From an uncultured Collinsella sp. (GTDB lineage: Bacteria > Actinomycetota > Coriobacteriia > Coriobacteriales > Coriobacteriaceae), in assembly GCA_900544725.1 (NCBI GenBank), contig UQWK01000001.1:29215-93214 (forward strand): a stretch of DNA of 64,000 nucleotides, in the 5' to 3' direction. Position 1 is the first letter of the stretch, and each line of letters starts with the position of its first letter. The translations under genes were made by a program, and so were the position numbers. Shown one piece after another: positions 51,830-61,142 of this stretch. The notes beneath the pieces are model-generated. The model saw only the letters and a program-made list of their open reading frames with translations. It was not told where the DNA came from and searched no databases.

Positions 51830-53197
51830 ATGATCATCATCAAAAACGGCGCGCTCGTGACGCCCCAGGGGCTTCGCCGCGCCGATCTTGCCATGGAGGG
51901 CGATAAGATCGTGCGGATCGCCGCGGCGATTGAGCCGGCCGAGGGCGATACCGTCCAGGACGCCACCGACTGTTGGGTGTTCCCCGGCTTTATCGACGGC
52001 CACACGCACATGCAGTGCTGGACTGGCATGGATTGGACTGCCGATAGCTTTGAGACCGGTACGCGTGCGGCTGCCTGTGGCGGTACGACGACCATCGTGG
52101 ACTACGCGACGGCCGATCGCGGCGTGACCATGCCCGATGCCTTGGCCGAGTGGCATCGCCGCGCCGACGGAACCTGCACGGCCAACTACGCCTTTCATAT
52201 GGCACTCGCCGAGTGGAACGAGCGCAACCGCGCCGATCTTTCGGCCATGCGCGAGGCGGGCGTATCGTCGTTCAAGACCTACTTTGCCTATGACCACCTG
52301 CGCTTGGACGATGCCGAGACGCTCGAGGTGCTCGAGGAGCTCAAGCGTATTGGCGGCATACTGTGCGTGCATTGCGAGAACGGTACGCTGGTGAATGAGC
52401 TGCAGAAGCGCGTGTTTGAACAGGGTATCCACGGGCCCGAGGGCCATGCGCTCAGCCGTCCGGATGTGTGCGAGGCCGAGGCAGTGAGCCGTCTGCTATA
52501 TCTGGCGCACCTGGCCGGCGACGCACCGGTCAACGTGGTGCACCTTTCGACCAAGCTGGGGCTTGAGGCCATCCGTGCCGCCAAGGCGCGCGGGCAGAAG
52601 AATATCTATGTCGAGACCTGCCCTCAGTATCTGATGCTCGACGATACGTGCTACTTGGAGCAGGGCGAGGACGGCTTTGCGGGCGCCAAATATGTGATGA
52701 GCCCGCCGCTGCGCCATGCCGGCGACCGTGCGGCACTGCGCGAGGCGCTTGTGGCCGGCGAGATCGATACGATTGCGACCGACCACTGCAGCTTTAACCT
52801 GCATGGGCAAAAGGACCGCGGGCGCGACGACTTCCGCGCGATTCCCAACGGCGGGCCCGGCGTGGAGCATCGTCCCGTCGCGATTGCCACGAGCTTTGAG
52901 GGGCAGCTGGGCCCCGAGGATCTCTGCCGCTTGATGAGCGAGAACCCGGCACGCGTCTTTGGCATGTATCCGCGCAAGGGATGTCTTGCCGAGGGCGCCG
53001 ATGCCGACGTGTGCGTGTGGGATCCCAAGGCACGCTGGACCATTCGCGCGGCGACGCAGCATCAGGCCGTGGACTACACGCCGCTCGAGGGCTTTGAGGC
53101 ACATGGCCGCGCCAAGGCCGTGTTTGTGAATGGCGTGCTGGCTGCGCGCGACGGCGAGCCCACTGGAGCCCAACCCGGCCGCTACGTCCCCCGCTAG
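51830..53197 (+). CDS. hyuA: Dihydropyrimidinase/D-hydantoinase-type amidohydrolase (HyuA/YgeZ)
   Basis: The 455-residue protein opens cyclic ureides. Metal ligands are in GFIDGHTHMQ near residue 58, the carbamylated Lys in SSFKTYFAYD, CVHCENG, NVVHLS and the Asp in ATDHCSFN. In the uric acid gene set it would hydrolyse a hydantoin-like or dihydropyrimidine-like intermediate. AAGGAG precedes the ATG. Confidence 0.93.
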   Translation: MIIIKNGALVTPQGLRRADLAMEGDKIVRIAAAIEPAEGDTVQDATDCWVFPGFIDGHTHMQCWTGMDWTADSFETGTRAAACGGTTTIVDYATADRGVTMPDALAEWHRRADGTCTANYAFHMALAEWNERNRADLSAMREAGVSSFKTYFAYDHLRLDDAETLEVLEELKRIGGILCVHCENGTLVNELQKRVFEQGIHGPEGHALSRPDVCEAEAVSRLLYLAHLAGDAPVNVVHLSTKLGLEAIRAAKARGQKNIYVETCPQYLMLDDTCYLEQGEDGFAGAKYVMSPPLRHAGDRAALREALVAGEIDTIATDHCSFNLHGQKDRGRDDFRAIPNGGPGVEHRPVAIATSFEGQLGPEDLCRLMSENPARVFGMYPRKGCLAEGADADVCVWDPKARWTIRAATQHQAVDYTPLEGFEAHGRAKAVFVNGVLAARDGEPTGAQPGRYVPR

Positions 53198-53225
53198 CAG
53201 GAAGATCACCGGATTCCCCTCCGCA

Positions 53226-53290
53226 GTTGCGGTGGAATAGTTCCTGTTTAGCCGCCAAATAGGCCGTTTCAGGAACTATTTCACCGCAAC
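53226..53290. repeat. Hairpin repeat, left copy, with GTTGCGGTG ends
   Basis: GTTGCGGTGGAATAGTTCCTG (20 of 21 paired) folds on CAGGAACTATTTCACCGCAAC. The outer part matches the hairpin at 56020-56084. The inner stem bases differ in both arms so that pairing is kept. It lies between convergent hyuA and yqeC and can terminate either. Confidence 0.85.
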
Positions 53291-53316
53291 TTATAGGTCT
53301 GCTGGGGCAGCGCCGG

Positions 53317-54051
53317 CTATTTGAGGCTGGTGGCGACGACGGAGCGGCCGAGGGCTGTCTCGAAGCGATCTGCCATCGTTGGGTCGGCAAGCGTGTCGAC
53401 TTGGTTGAGCATGACGCGGGCATTGTTGAGGCTCAGCATCCGCAGCTCGACATTGAGCACCATGGCGACGCGCTCTGGGGTGGCAATGTCGGTGGGCTCG
53501 CAGCCGCAGCGCTCGCAGAAGAGCTCGGGGCGGTGGACAACCTCGGCGACGGGCTTACCCAGCCCCGAGGCGCCGACGACCCAGATAACGTTTGCCGTGG
53601 CGGCGGGAATTACCGGCTCCCAGGCGGCATGCGCCTTGAGCGGGAGTCGCTTGCTGCCATCTGCCTCGGCCAGCACATAGTCAAAGCGCCGTGCCAGTTT
53701 GCTGAGCGGCTCGGCGGGAGCGGAGAGCCTGCCTGTCTCCGGGTCCAAAACACCCGCCTGGCAGATACTTCCGCGGTTCATGCCCGCGCATGCCTCGCAG
53801 GTGCAGCCGGGAAAATGTGCGGCCCCCGGCTTCCAAGGCGCGGCGTCCAGGCGACGGCTCGACCCGTCCCATGGTACGCCGGCGACGGGAAACATGTGCG
53901 TGGTGGTACAGAGAAGCACCCTGCCGCCGGCGCGCATGAGTTCGAGTCCTAGCGTCTTCAGCAGCGTCGACTTGCCGCCACTGCCGATAATCGCGGTAAT
54001 GCCCGGCTCGATCTTGAGCGCGGAGGCAAGGTTTCCGCTCGTCGTTTCCAT
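53317..54051 (-). CDS. yqeC: YqeC family selenium-dependent hydroxylase accessory protein
   Basis: The 244-residue protein has a P-loop, IIGSGGKSTLL, near residues 21-31, TTTHMF, and VLAEADGSKRLPLK. YqeC is one of the proteins found only with selenium-dependent molybdenum hydroxylases and is thought to prepare the selenium-containing cofactor. It is convergent with hyuA and divergent from yqeB. Confidence 0.88.
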   Translation of the reverse strand: METTSGNLASALKIEPGITAIIGSGGKSTLLKTLGLELMRAGGRVLLCTTTHMFPVAGVPWDGSSRRLDAAPWKPGAAHFPGCTCEACAGMNRGSICQAGVLDPETGRLSAPAEPLSKLARRFDYVLAEADGSKRLPLKAHAAWEPVIPAATANVIWVVGASGLGKPVAEVVHRPELFCERCGCEPTDIATPERVAMVLNVELRMLSLNNARVMLNQVDTLADPTMADRFETALGRSVVATSLK

Positions 54052-54153
54052 CTGTTCACCGCCGTATAATACTGTGATAATAAATAATCATCAGAGTAGC
54101 GGTCGAACCGCTTTTGCTCTGCTCAAACCGTAGCACAGGGAGGTTCCCCGGGA
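54052..54153. promoter_or_regulatory. Divergent promoter region of yqeC and yqeB
   Basis: TATAAT lies at 54065-54070 on the plus strand; the minus strand reads TATTAT next to it. The 102-base AT-rich region also holds GATAATAAATAATCATC. The yqeB ribosome binding site GGGAGG is at about 54138-54143. Confidence 0.5.
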
Positions 54154-54948
54154 ATGCTCGTTTATGTTCGCGGCGCCGGCGATATCGCCACGGGCGTCGC
54201 CGCTCGCTTGGTGCGCGCCGGCGTGTCGGTCGTCATGGCTGATATCGCGGTTCCCACGTGCATCCGTCGCACAATCAGTTTTTGCGAGGCCATTCGCCTG
54301 GGTGAGGTCCAGGTCGAAGGCATTCGCGCTCGCTTGGCGCAGACGCCGGCTGAGGCGCTCGAGATTACCCGAGCGGGGGATGTTGCCGTCGTGGTGGACC
54401 CTCAGGCCAAGATGCTCGATGAGCTGAAACCCGCGGCTGTGGTCGACGCGATTTTGGCCAAGCGCAACCTGGGCACCACGCGCGACATGGCGCCTGCCGT
54501 CATTGCCGTGGGGCCGGGCTTTACCGCGCCGGTCGATTGCGACGCCGCGGTCGAGACCATGCGCGGGCATTTTCTCGGCCGTGTCATTACCCAAGGTTCG
54601 CCCCAGCCCAACACGGGCGTGCCGGGCATTATCGCCGGCTATGGCAAGGAGCGCGTTATCCACAGCCCCGCCGCCGGCGTGTTTCGGTCCGACCGCGCAA
54701 TCGGCGACATCGTGAGCGCCGGAGACGTGATTGGCTACGCGGGCGATACTCCCATGGTCACGCAGATTGACGGCTGCTTGCGCGGTCTTTTGGTCGACGG
54801 CGTTCAGGTGACCGAGGGCTTTAAATGTGCCGACGTCGATCCGCGCGGCGATGCCAGCTATATCAACTACATTTCGGACAAGGCGACGTCGGTCGGCGGC
54901 GGCGTGCTCGAGGCACTCGCTATGCTCACCGATGTCTTTAGAGGATAG
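54154..54948 (+). CDS. yqeB: YqeB (EF2563) family selenium-dependent molybdenum hydroxylase protein
   Basis: The 264-residue protein begins MLVYVRGAGDIATGVAARLVRAG, a nucleotide-binding-like start, and has GPGFTAPVDCDAAVETMRGH and RSDRAIGDIVSAGD. The family marks genomes with a selenium-bearing molybdenum hydroxylase and is thought to act in inserting the labile selenium. It lies 9 bases before xdhC. Confidence 0.9.
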   Translation: MLVYVRGAGDIATGVAARLVRAGVSVVMADIAVPTCIRRTISFCEAIRLGEVQVEGIRARLAQTPAEALEITRAGDVAVVVDPQAKMLDELKPAAVVDAILAKRNLGTTRDMAPAVIAVGPGFTAPVDCDAAVETMRGHFLGRVITQGSPQPNTGVPGIIAGYGKERVIHSPAAGVFRSDRAIGDIVSAGDVIGYAGDTPMVTQIDGCLRGLLVDGVQVTEGFKCADVDPRGDASYINYISDKATSVGGGVLEALAMLTDVFRG

Positions 54949-54957
54949 AAGGCGGCA

Positions 54958-56001
54958 ATGGAAAAGCTCGATGTTGTGAATGCGGCGCTTGCCGCCCTGC
55001 GTGCTGGCGAGACATGCGAGCTCGTGGTCGTGGCCGGTACGGCGGGGTCATCGCCGCGCGGCGTGGGCGCCTGGATGGCCGTCTTTGCCGATGGCAGCCA
55101 AGCGGGTACCATCGGCGGCGGCAAGATCGAGCTCTTTGCGCTGGATGAGGCGCGCGAGCTCCTGAGCGCGGGACAGTCGCGTCTGGTCCGCTACACCATG
55201 GGCGGCGAGAACTCCGATACCGGCATGATCTGCGGCGGAGCCATCTGCCTGTGCTACCTGCATCTGGATGCGACTCAGGCGTCGTTGTTCCAGGAAATAG
55301 CCGACGTCTTGGCCTATCGGCGCATCGGCGACTTCGTCATCGACTTTGAACCGTTTATCGCGAGCGTGCTCGAGGGCGATGTGGCCGAGTACCATGGCGA
55401 GGAATCGCGCCGTACCATTGCGGGCTGCCCCGGGCTTTCGCTGGTGGAGGAGGGGAGTAAGGTCACCTACACCAACGCCGCCTCCGAGATTCCCCCGGCG
55501 CACATCGAGACGCTCTGCCCCGAGGGCCTGACCTACATCTTTGGCTGCGGACACGTGGGCGCCGCGACGGCGCGCGTGCTCACGGCGGCGGGCTTTGCCG
55601 TTGTGGCGTGCGATGACCGCCCCGGCACGCTGACCCCCGAATGGGTGCCCGGTGTCTACGATCGTCGTCTGGTCGACTACAAGAACCTAATCAAGCAGTG
55701 CCCCATCGGCCCGCGCGACCTGGTGGTCGTCGCCACGGCGGGTCACAAGTCCGATATCGACGTGGTGATTCAGGCCATGCGCGCCAAGCCTGCCTACCTA
55801 GGCTGCCTGGGATCGCGTCGCAAGACGGCCTTTGTGCGCGCCCGCCTGGAGCAGGAGGGCTTTGCACAGGAGCAAATCGACGAGCTGCACCTGCCGATCG
55901 GTGTCGCCATCGAGGCCGAGGACCCCGAGGAGATCGCCATCTCCATTGCCGCCGAGATGATCCACCTGCGCCGCACCAAACTCGTCCCCCGCAAGCGCTA
56001 A
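54958..56001 (+). CDS. xdhC: XdhC/CoxI family molybdenum hydroxylase maturation protein
   Basis: The 347-residue protein has the N-terminal XdhC/CoxI domain (GTAGSSPRGVGAWMAVFADG, GTIGGGKIE) and a C-terminal Rossmann domain (YIFGCGHVGAATARVL, ending GLGSRRK-like GCLGSRRKTAF). XdhC proteins bind sulfurated molybdenum cofactor and insert it into the apoenzyme. Here the form may handle selenium. It is the last gene of the metabolic block before rplE. Confidence 0.92.
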   Translation: MEKLDVVNAALAALRAGETCELVVVAGTAGSSPRGVGAWMAVFADGSQAGTIGGGKIELFALDEARELLSAGQSRLVRYTMGGENSDTGMICGGAICLCYLHLDATQASLFQEIADVLAYRRIGDFVIDFEPFIASVLEGDVAEYHGEESRRTIAGCPGLSLVEEGSKVTYTNAASEIPPAHIETLCPEGLTYIFGCGHVGAATARVLTAAGFAVVACDDRPGTLTPEWVPGVYDRRLVDYKNLIKQCPIGPRDLVVVATAGHKSDIDVVIQAMRAKPAYLGCLGSRRKTAFVRARLEQEGFAQEQIDELHLPIGVAIEAEDPEEIAISIAAEMIHLRRTKLVPRKR

Positions 56002-56019
56002 TCGCATCCCCATATATGA

Positions 56020-56084
56020 GTTGCGGTGAAATAGGGACTGTTTAAGCCTGTTAAGCCATCAAACAGTCCCTATTTCACCGCAAC
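56020..56084. repeat. Hairpin repeat, right copy, with GTTGCGGTG ends
   Basis: Bases 56020-56043 pair perfectly over 24 bp with 56061-56084. GTTGCGGTGAAATAG is shared with the copy at 53226-53290, while the inner GGACTG/CAGTCC replaces TTCCTG/CAGGAA. It lies 19 bases after xdhC, at the right edge of the metabolic block. Confidence 0.88.
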
Positions 56085-56153
56085 TGCTTTTTGGGATCAA
56101 TTTGTGCGGGGGAGTTGTGGAGTTGTGCAGGCAGACGAGGTTTTTCTGGAAAT

Positions 56154-56175
56154 ACGCCCCCGATGCGCGTATAGT
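56154..56175 (+). promoter_or_regulatory. Promoter-like motif of the rplE segment
   Basis: ACGCCCCCGATGCGCGTATAGT has the ACGCCC element ten bases before a TATAGT -10, close to the motifs before rplC and rplB. A leader of about 135 bases follows to the rplE start, with no gene. Confidence 0.6.
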
Positions 56176-56312
56176 ACCGATTGTTTTGTCGGCTCCTGCT
56201 GCGTCGAGTCCAAACCGCGAAATGCCATGAGCGGCGCGGATGCAGCCAGGAGGCACGAGGACAACCCACCGTGGCCACGCCCCGTGCTTAAAACCCCAAG
56301 AAGGAGTGAACA

Positions 56313-56870
56313 ATGGCAGAAGAGAAGTATGTGCCGCGTCTGAAGACCAAGTACAACAACGAGGTCAAGCAGCAGCTTCAGGACAAGTTCCAGTACGAGA
56401 ACGTCATGATGATCCCCAAGTTTGAGAAGATTGTCGTGAACATGGGTGTCGGCGAGGCCGCTACCGATTCCAAGGCCATCGACGGTGCCGTGCGCGACCT
56501 GCGTGCCATCACCGGCCAGCAGCCGATGATCACCCGCGCCCGCAAGTCCATCGCTACCTTCCGCCTGCGCGCTGGTATGCCGATCGGCTGCAAGGTTACC
56601 CTGCGTGGCGACCGTATGTGGGAGTTCTTCGATCGTCTGACCTCCGTCGCGATCCCCCGTATCCGCGACTTCCGCGGCATCTCCGCCAAGAGCTTCGACG
56701 GCCGTGGTAACTTCTCCATGGGCGTTACCGAGCAGCTCATCTTCCCCGAGATCGACTTCGATTCCGTCGATCACCAGCGTGGTATGGACATCACTTTCGT
56801 GACCACCGCCAACACCGATGAGGAGGCCAAGGCCCTTCTGGACGCCTTCGGTTTCCCGTTCAAGAAATAG
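56313..56870 (+). CDS. rplE: 50S ribosomal protein L5 (uL5)
   Basis: The 185-residue protein has [22 protein letters not shown], the loop [23 protein letters not shown] and IFPEIDFD. L5 binds 5S rRNA and contacts the P-site tRNA. AAGGAG precedes the ATG. It resumes the spc series interrupted after rplX. Confidence 0.97.
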   Translation: MAEEKYVPRLKTKYNNEVKQQLQDKFQYENVMMIPKFEKIVVNMGVGEAATDSKAIDGAVRDLRAITGQQPMITRARKSIATFRLRAGMPIGCKVTLRGDRMWEFFDRLTSVAIPRIRDFRGISAKSFDGRGNFSMGVTEQLIFPEIDFDSVDHQRGMDITFVTTANTDEEAKALLDAFGFPFKK

Positions 56871-56949
56871 GTTCACCTGCCCTATAAGCGCCGTTCCCAC
56901 AAGGGGGCGGCGCTTGGGGCGAACAATACTCTATGTGAGGAGGATATAA

Positions 56950-57135
56950 GTGGCTAAGACATCGATGATCGTCAAGTGCAATCGCAAGCAGAAGTTCTCT
57001 ACTCGTGAGTACACGCGCTGCCAGCGCTGCGGCCGTCCGCACTCTGTGTACCGCAAGTTCGGCCTGTGCCGTGTCTGCTTCCGCGAGCTTGCACTCAAGG
57101 GCGAGCTTCCCGGCGTTAAGAAGGCCAGCTGGTAA
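56950..57135 (+). CDS. rpsZ: 30S ribosomal protein S14, zinc-binding type (uS14)
   Basis: The 61-residue protein begins [16 protein letters not shown] from a GTG after GAGGAGGAT. It has the Cys4 zinc site CQRC and CRVC, the short type Z form. It is in its usual place between rplE and rpsH. Confidence 0.96.
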   Translation: MAKTSMIVKCNRKQKFSTREYTRCQRCGRPHSVYRKFGLCRVCFRELALKGELPGVKKASW

Positions 57136-57254
57136 GTCACTACCAGCGTTTCAAGCATCCGTTTGGAACAGGGAAAACGCGCTAGTTAGGCTTTGCCGTT
57201 AAGGGCGGCGAAGAACCAAGAGCACGTGTTCATCAAGAACGAAGGAGAATCTGT

Positions 57255-57653
57255 ATGAACCTTACAGACCCGATCGCAGATATGCTTACGCGCATCCGTA
57301 ACGCTAACTCTGTGAACAAGGCCACGGTCTCCATGCCGAGCAGCAAGAAGCTCGTCGAGATCGCTCGTGTTCTGCACGAGGAGGGCTACATCGAGGGCTA
57401 CGATGTCGAGGACACCGTTCCCCAGAAGACTCTGCACATCACGCTTAAGTATGGTCCCAAGAAGGCTAAGGTCATCAACGGCATCCGCCGCATTTCCAAG
57501 CCGGGCCTGCGTAAGTACACCGGCGTTGCCGACATGCCCCGCGTCCGCGGTGGCCTTGGTACCGCCATTATTTCCACCAGCCATGGCGTCATGACCGACC
57601 GCGATGCTCGCAAGCACAACGTCGGCGGCGAGATCATCGCTTACGTCTGGTAA
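57255..57653 (+). CDS. rpsH: 30S ribosomal protein S8 (uS8)
   Basis: The 132-residue protein begins [18 protein letters not shown] and ends with the S8 signature [20 protein letters not shown]8 is a primary 16S binder and, in E. coli, the repressor of the spc operon. A 119-base gap precedes it. Confidence 0.97.
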   Translation: MNLTDPIADMLTRIRNANSVNKATVSMPSSKKLVEIARVLHEEGYIEGYDVEDTVPQKTLHITLKYGPKKAKVINGIRRISKPGLRKYTGVADMPRVRGGLGTAIISTSHGVMTDRDARKHNVGGEIIAYVW

Positions 57654-57686
57654 TTCGCTCGGTAGGTAGAAGGAAAGGAGATCACC

Positions 57687-58223
57687 GTGTCTCGTATCGG
57701 TAATAAGCCTGTCCAGATTCCCGCCGGAGTCGAAGTGGCAGTCAACGGCAACAACGTTGTCGTCAAGGGCCCCAAGGGCCAGCTCGAGCTCGATGTCTTT
57801 GAGAAGCTCGCTATCAACGTCGAGGACAACGTCCTCACCGTTTCCCGTCCCGACGACGAGCGTGAGACCCGTGCCCGCCACGGCCTCACCCGCGCCCTCA
57901 TCCACAACATGGTTGTTGGCGTTTCCGAGGGCTTCGAGAAGAAGCTCGAGCTCGCCGGCGTCGGTTACCGCGTGCAGCAGAAGGGCAAGAACCTCGAGTT
58001 CTCCCTGGGCTTCTCGCACCCCGTGATCGTCGAGGCTCCCGAGGGCATCACCTTCGAGGTTCCCGACAACACCCACGTGAACGTCAAGGGTATCAACAAG
58101 CAGCAGGTCGGTCAGATCGCCGCTGAGATCCGCGGCCATCGTCCTCCCGAGCCTTACAAGGGCAAGGGTATCCACTACGTTGGCGAGCACATCCGCCGCA
58201 AGCTGGGTAAGGCCGCCAAGTAG
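57687..58223 (+). CDS. rplF: 50S ribosomal protein L6 (uL6)
   Basis: The 178-residue protein begins [17 protein letters not shown] from a GTG after GGAAAGGAGATCACC, and ends with [17 protein letters not shown]6 is near the factor-binding site. Confidence 0.97.
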   Translation: MSRIGNKPVQIPAGVEVAVNGNNVVVKGPKGQLELDVFEKLAINVEDNVLTVSRPDDERETRARHGLTRALIHNMVVGVSEGFEKKLELAGVGYRVQQKGKNLEFSLGFSHPVIVEAPEGITFEVPDNTHVNVKGINKQQVGQIAAEIRGHRPPEPYKGKGIHYVGEHIRRKLGKAAK

Positions 58224-58298
58224 TCGTAACCGACTCACTCGCATAAGACCAGCACCCCGTCAGGTGCTGGCAAGATCAACCTTTTTAGGAGTTTACGT

Positions 58299-58667
58299 AT
58301 GAACAAGCATAAGGCGAAGCTGGAAGGCCTCAAGCGTCGTCAGCGTCGTGTTCGCGGCAAGGTCTCGGGTACCGCCGAGCGTCCGCGTCTTCGCGTGACC
58401 CGTACTAACGCCAACATCTATGCCCAGATCATCGACGACAGCAAGGGCTCTAGCCTGACGCTCGTCTCCGCCTCGACCCTCGAGGCCGAGTTCAAGGGCA
58501 CCCACACCTCGAACAAGGAGGCTGCGGAGAAGGTCGGTCAGCTCGTTGGCAAGCGCGCCATCGAGGCCGGCATCACCAAGGTCGCCTTCGATCGCGGTGG
58601 CCGTATCTACCATGGCCGCGTTAAGGCCCTCGCCGACGGTGCTCGTGCCGCCGGTCTCGAGTTCTAG
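58299..58667 (+). CDS. rplR: 50S ribosomal protein L18 (uL18)
   Basis: The 122-residue protein begins [21 protein letters not shown] and ends with [20 protein letters not shown], a typical L18 that binds 5S rRNA. A small AGCACCCC/GGTGCT-type hairpin lies in the gap before it. Confidence 0.97.
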   Translation: MNKHKAKLEGLKRRQRRVRGKVSGTAERPRLRVTRTNANIYAQIIDDSKGSSLTLVSASTLEAEFKGTHTSNKEAAEKVGQLVGKRAIEAGITKVAFDRGGRIYHGRVKALADGARAAGLEF

Positions 58668-58681
58668 GAGGTATGTAGCAC

Positions 58682-59206
58682 ATGGCTCGTAATCAGAAGC
58701 AGCAGCGCGAGGCCTCCGAGTTCGAGGAGCGCGTCGTTTACATCAACCGCGTGTCGAAGACCGTCAAGGGTGGTCGTCGCATGAGCCTCGTCGCTCTCGT
58801 CGTCGTTGGCGACGGCAAGGGCAACGTCGGCGTTGGCATGGGCAAGTCCGCTGAGGTGCCCCTGGCCATCTCCAAGGCGTCTCTCGATGCCAAGAAGAAC
58901 ATGTTCCACGTGCCGGTGACCGATCAGGGCACCATCCCGCACGAGGTTCTCGGTCACTTTGGTGCCGGCCGCATCATCATCAAGCCCGCTGTCGAGGGTA
59001 CCGGCGTTATCGCCGGCGGCGCTGTGCGCCCCCTCTTCGAGCTTGCTGGCATCAAGAACGTCCTGTCCAAGTCCCTCGGTACCGACAACGGCCTTAACAT
59101 CATCAAGGCTGCCGTCGAGGGCCTCAAGGAGCTCTCCAGCCCTGAGGACGTCGCGGCTCGCCGTGGCCTGACGGTCTCCGAGATGTTCGTCGGTAAGGAG
59201 AACTAA
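58682..59206 (+). CDS. rpsE: 30S ribosomal protein S5 (uS5)
   Basis: The 174-residue protein has [30 protein letters not shown] and [16 protein letters not shown]5 takes part in decoding accuracy and mRNA entry. It lies directly after rplR with AGGAGG upstream. Confidence 0.97.
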   Translation: MARNQKQQREASEFEERVVYINRVSKTVKGGRRMSLVALVVVGDGKGNVGVGMGKSAEVPLAISKASLDAKKNMFHVPVTDQGTIPHEVLGHFGAGRIIIKPAVEGTGVIAGGAVRPLFELAGIKNVLSKSLGTDNGLNIIKAAVEGLKELSSPEDVAARRGLTVSEMFVGKEN

Positions 59207-59208
59207 GC

Positions 59209-59391
59209 ATGGCTGACACCATCAAGATCAAGCAGGTCCGCAGCACCAACGGTTGCAAGCAGGATCAGGTCCGTACTGTCCGTGCCCTCGGTCTCCACAG
59301 GATCCGCGAGGTTCGCGAGATTGCTGACAACGAGTCCGTCCGCGGCATGATCTTCAAGGTCAAGCACCTTGTCGAGATTGTAGAGGAGTAG
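59209..59391 (+). CDS. rpmD: 50S ribosomal protein L30 (uL30)
   Basis: The 60-residue protein has IKIKQVRSTNGCKQDQVRTVRALGLHRI, a typical L30. It starts 2 bases after the rpsE stop and ends 3 before rplO. Confidence 0.96.
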   Translation: MADTIKIKQVRSTNGCKQDQVRTVRALGLHRIREVREIADNESVRGMIFKVKHLVEIVEE

Positions 59392-59394
59392 CAA

Positions 59395-59844
59395 ATGCAG
59401 CTTCACGATCTTACTCCCGCGCCCGGTTCCACCAAGAGCCGCAAGCGCGTCGGCCGTGGCAATTCTTCGGGTCACGGCACCACTTCTGGCCGCGGCCAGA
59501 AGGGCCAAGGCTCTCGCTCTGGCGGCACCAAGGGTGCCGGCTTCGAGGGTGGCCAGACTCCGCTGGCTATGCGCCTGCCCAAGCTTCCGGGCTTCCGCAA
59601 CCCCCGTCGTATCGAGTACACCGCCGTCAACGTTGAGCGTCTCGAGCGTAAGTTCGAGGACGGCGCTGTGATCGACGGTGCCGCTCTTAAGGCCGCTCGC
59701 ATCACCAAGAGCGAGTTCGAGCCCGTCAAGGTGCTCGGCAATGGTGAGCTCACCAAGAAGTTCACGGTCAAGGTCGACAAGGTCAGCGCTTCTGCGCAGG
59801 CCAAGATCGAGGCCGCCGGCGGAAAGGTCGAGCTGCCGTGCTAA
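59395..59844 (+). CDS. rplO: 50S ribosomal protein L15 (uL15)
   Basis: The 149-residue protein begins [22 protein letters not shown] and has the glycine-rich [20 protein letters not shown], typical of L15. Its end overlaps the secY start by seven bases. Confidence 0.97.
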   Translation: MQLHDLTPAPGSTKSRKRVGRGNSSGHGTTSGRGQKGQGSRSGGTKGAGFEGGQTPLAMRLPKLPGFRNPRRIEYTAVNVERLERKFEDGAVIDGAALKAARITKSEFEPVKVLGNGELTKKFTVKVDKVSASAQAKIEAAGGKVELPC

Positions 59845-61124
59845 ATGGTCTTAAGAATGCTTTCCGCATCAAAGAACTGCGCGAAAAGATTCTTTTTACC
59901 ATAGCTATGCTCGTCGTGTACCGCATTGGTGCGCACGTTCCTGTGCCCGGCATTCCCTTCCAGGGGATGCTGGGCCTTTTCTCGACCGGGAGTAACTCGG
60001 TCGCCGCAGGTGCTATGGCCCTCCTGAATCTTTTCTCTGGTGGCGCTTTGAGCTATGTCTCGGTGTTCTCTTTGGGCATCATGCCGTACATCACGAGCTC
60101 GATTATCCTCCAGATGCTCCAGGCCGTCGTGCCTTCCCTGCATGAGCTTGCCCGCGAGGGCGAGGTCGGTCAGACCAAGATTACGCAGTATTCGCGTTAC
60201 CTTACCTTGGCTCTGGCTATCCTCAACTCCGTGGGTTACCTCTTCCTCTTTAAGAGCTTCGGCATCAGCTTTAATGGCGCCGGCGCTCCCGAGATCATCT
60301 TTGACCTCATGATCGTCGGTACGCTCACCGCGGGCGCCATGCTGATCATGTGGATTGGTGAGCTCATCACCCAGCGCGGTATCGGCAATGGCATGTCGCT
60401 GATCATCTTCGCGAACATCATGGCCGGTCTTCCGCAGGCGATCTTCTCCAGCACCGAGGGTAACGCCGGTGGCATCATCACTATGGTGATCATCTGCGCC
60501 ATCATCCTGCTGGTCATCCCGCTGATCGTTTTCCTTGAGCGCGGCCAGCGCCGCATTCCGGTCTCCTACGCCAAGCGCGTTGTGGGCCGTCGCATGATGG
60601 GTGGCCAGACCACCTACCTGCCCATCAAGGTCAACACCGCGGGTGTCGTGCCGATCATCTTCGCTTCGGCGCTGCTGTACTTCCCGGCCCAGATTGCCGT
60701 GTTCTTCCCCGGTATCGGCTGGATTCAGGCAGTTGCCTCCGCGCTCTCGACCGGTTGGCTCAACTGGGTGCTTAACGTTGTCCTCATCGTGTTCTTCGCA
60801 TACTTCTACACCTCCATGGTGTTCAACCCCGATGACACGGCCGACAACCTTAAGAAGCAGGGCGGCTTTATTCCGGGCGTCCGTCCGGGCAGGGCTACCG
60901 CGGCCTACATCAAGAACGCGCTCAACAAGATCACGCTTCCCAGCGCTGTCTTCTTGGCGCTCATCGCCATCGTGCCTTCGATCATTTTCTCCTTTACGGG
61001 TAACCAGCTGATCCAGGCATTTGGCGGCACGTCCATCCTCATCATGGTCGGCGTCGTGCTCGACACGGTCGACAAGCTCGAAGGCCAGATCAAGATGTAT
61101 GATTACGATGGATTCTTTAAATAG
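59838..61124 (+). CDS. secY: Protein translocase subunit SecY
   Basis: The 428-residue protein forms the protein-conducting channel with SecE and SecG. It has ten membrane segments, begins [20 protein letters not shown] and contains [19 protein letters not shown] and [10 protein letters not shown]. The GTG at 59838 follows AAAGG inside rplO. Confidence 0.97.
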   Translation: MLNGLKNAFRIKELREKILFTIAMLVVYRIGAHVPVPGIPFQGMLGLFSTGSNSVAAGAMALLNLFSGGALSYVSVFSLGIMPYITSSIILQMLQAVVPSLHELAREGEVGQTKITQYSRYLTLALAILNSVGYLFLFKSFGISFNGAGAPEIIFDLMIVGTLTAGAMLIMWIGELITQRGIGNGMSLIIFANIMAGLPQAIFSSTEGNAGGIITMVIICAIILLVIPLIVFLERGQRRIPVSYAKRVVGRRMMGGQTTYLPIKVNTAGVVPIIFASALLYFPAQIAVFFPGIGWIQAVASALSTGWLNWVLNVVLIVFFAYFYTSMVFNPDDTADNLKKQGGFIPGVRPGRATAAYIKNALNKITLPSAVFLALIAIVPSIIFSFTGNQLIQAFGGTSILIMVGVVLDTVDKLEGQIKMYDYDGFFK

Positions 61125-61142
61125 GCTAGAGGAGGATTGCTC

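Noticed and set aside
50060..52447. Minus-strand open frame of 795 codons opposite arcC, mocA and hyuA
   Set aside because: It crosses three genes and two intergenic regions with their own signals; no motif.
22980..56312. Prophage or integrative element as the source of the 33-kb block
   Set aside because: No integrase, transposase, phage or conjugation gene, no tRNA target and no direct repeats at the edges were found.
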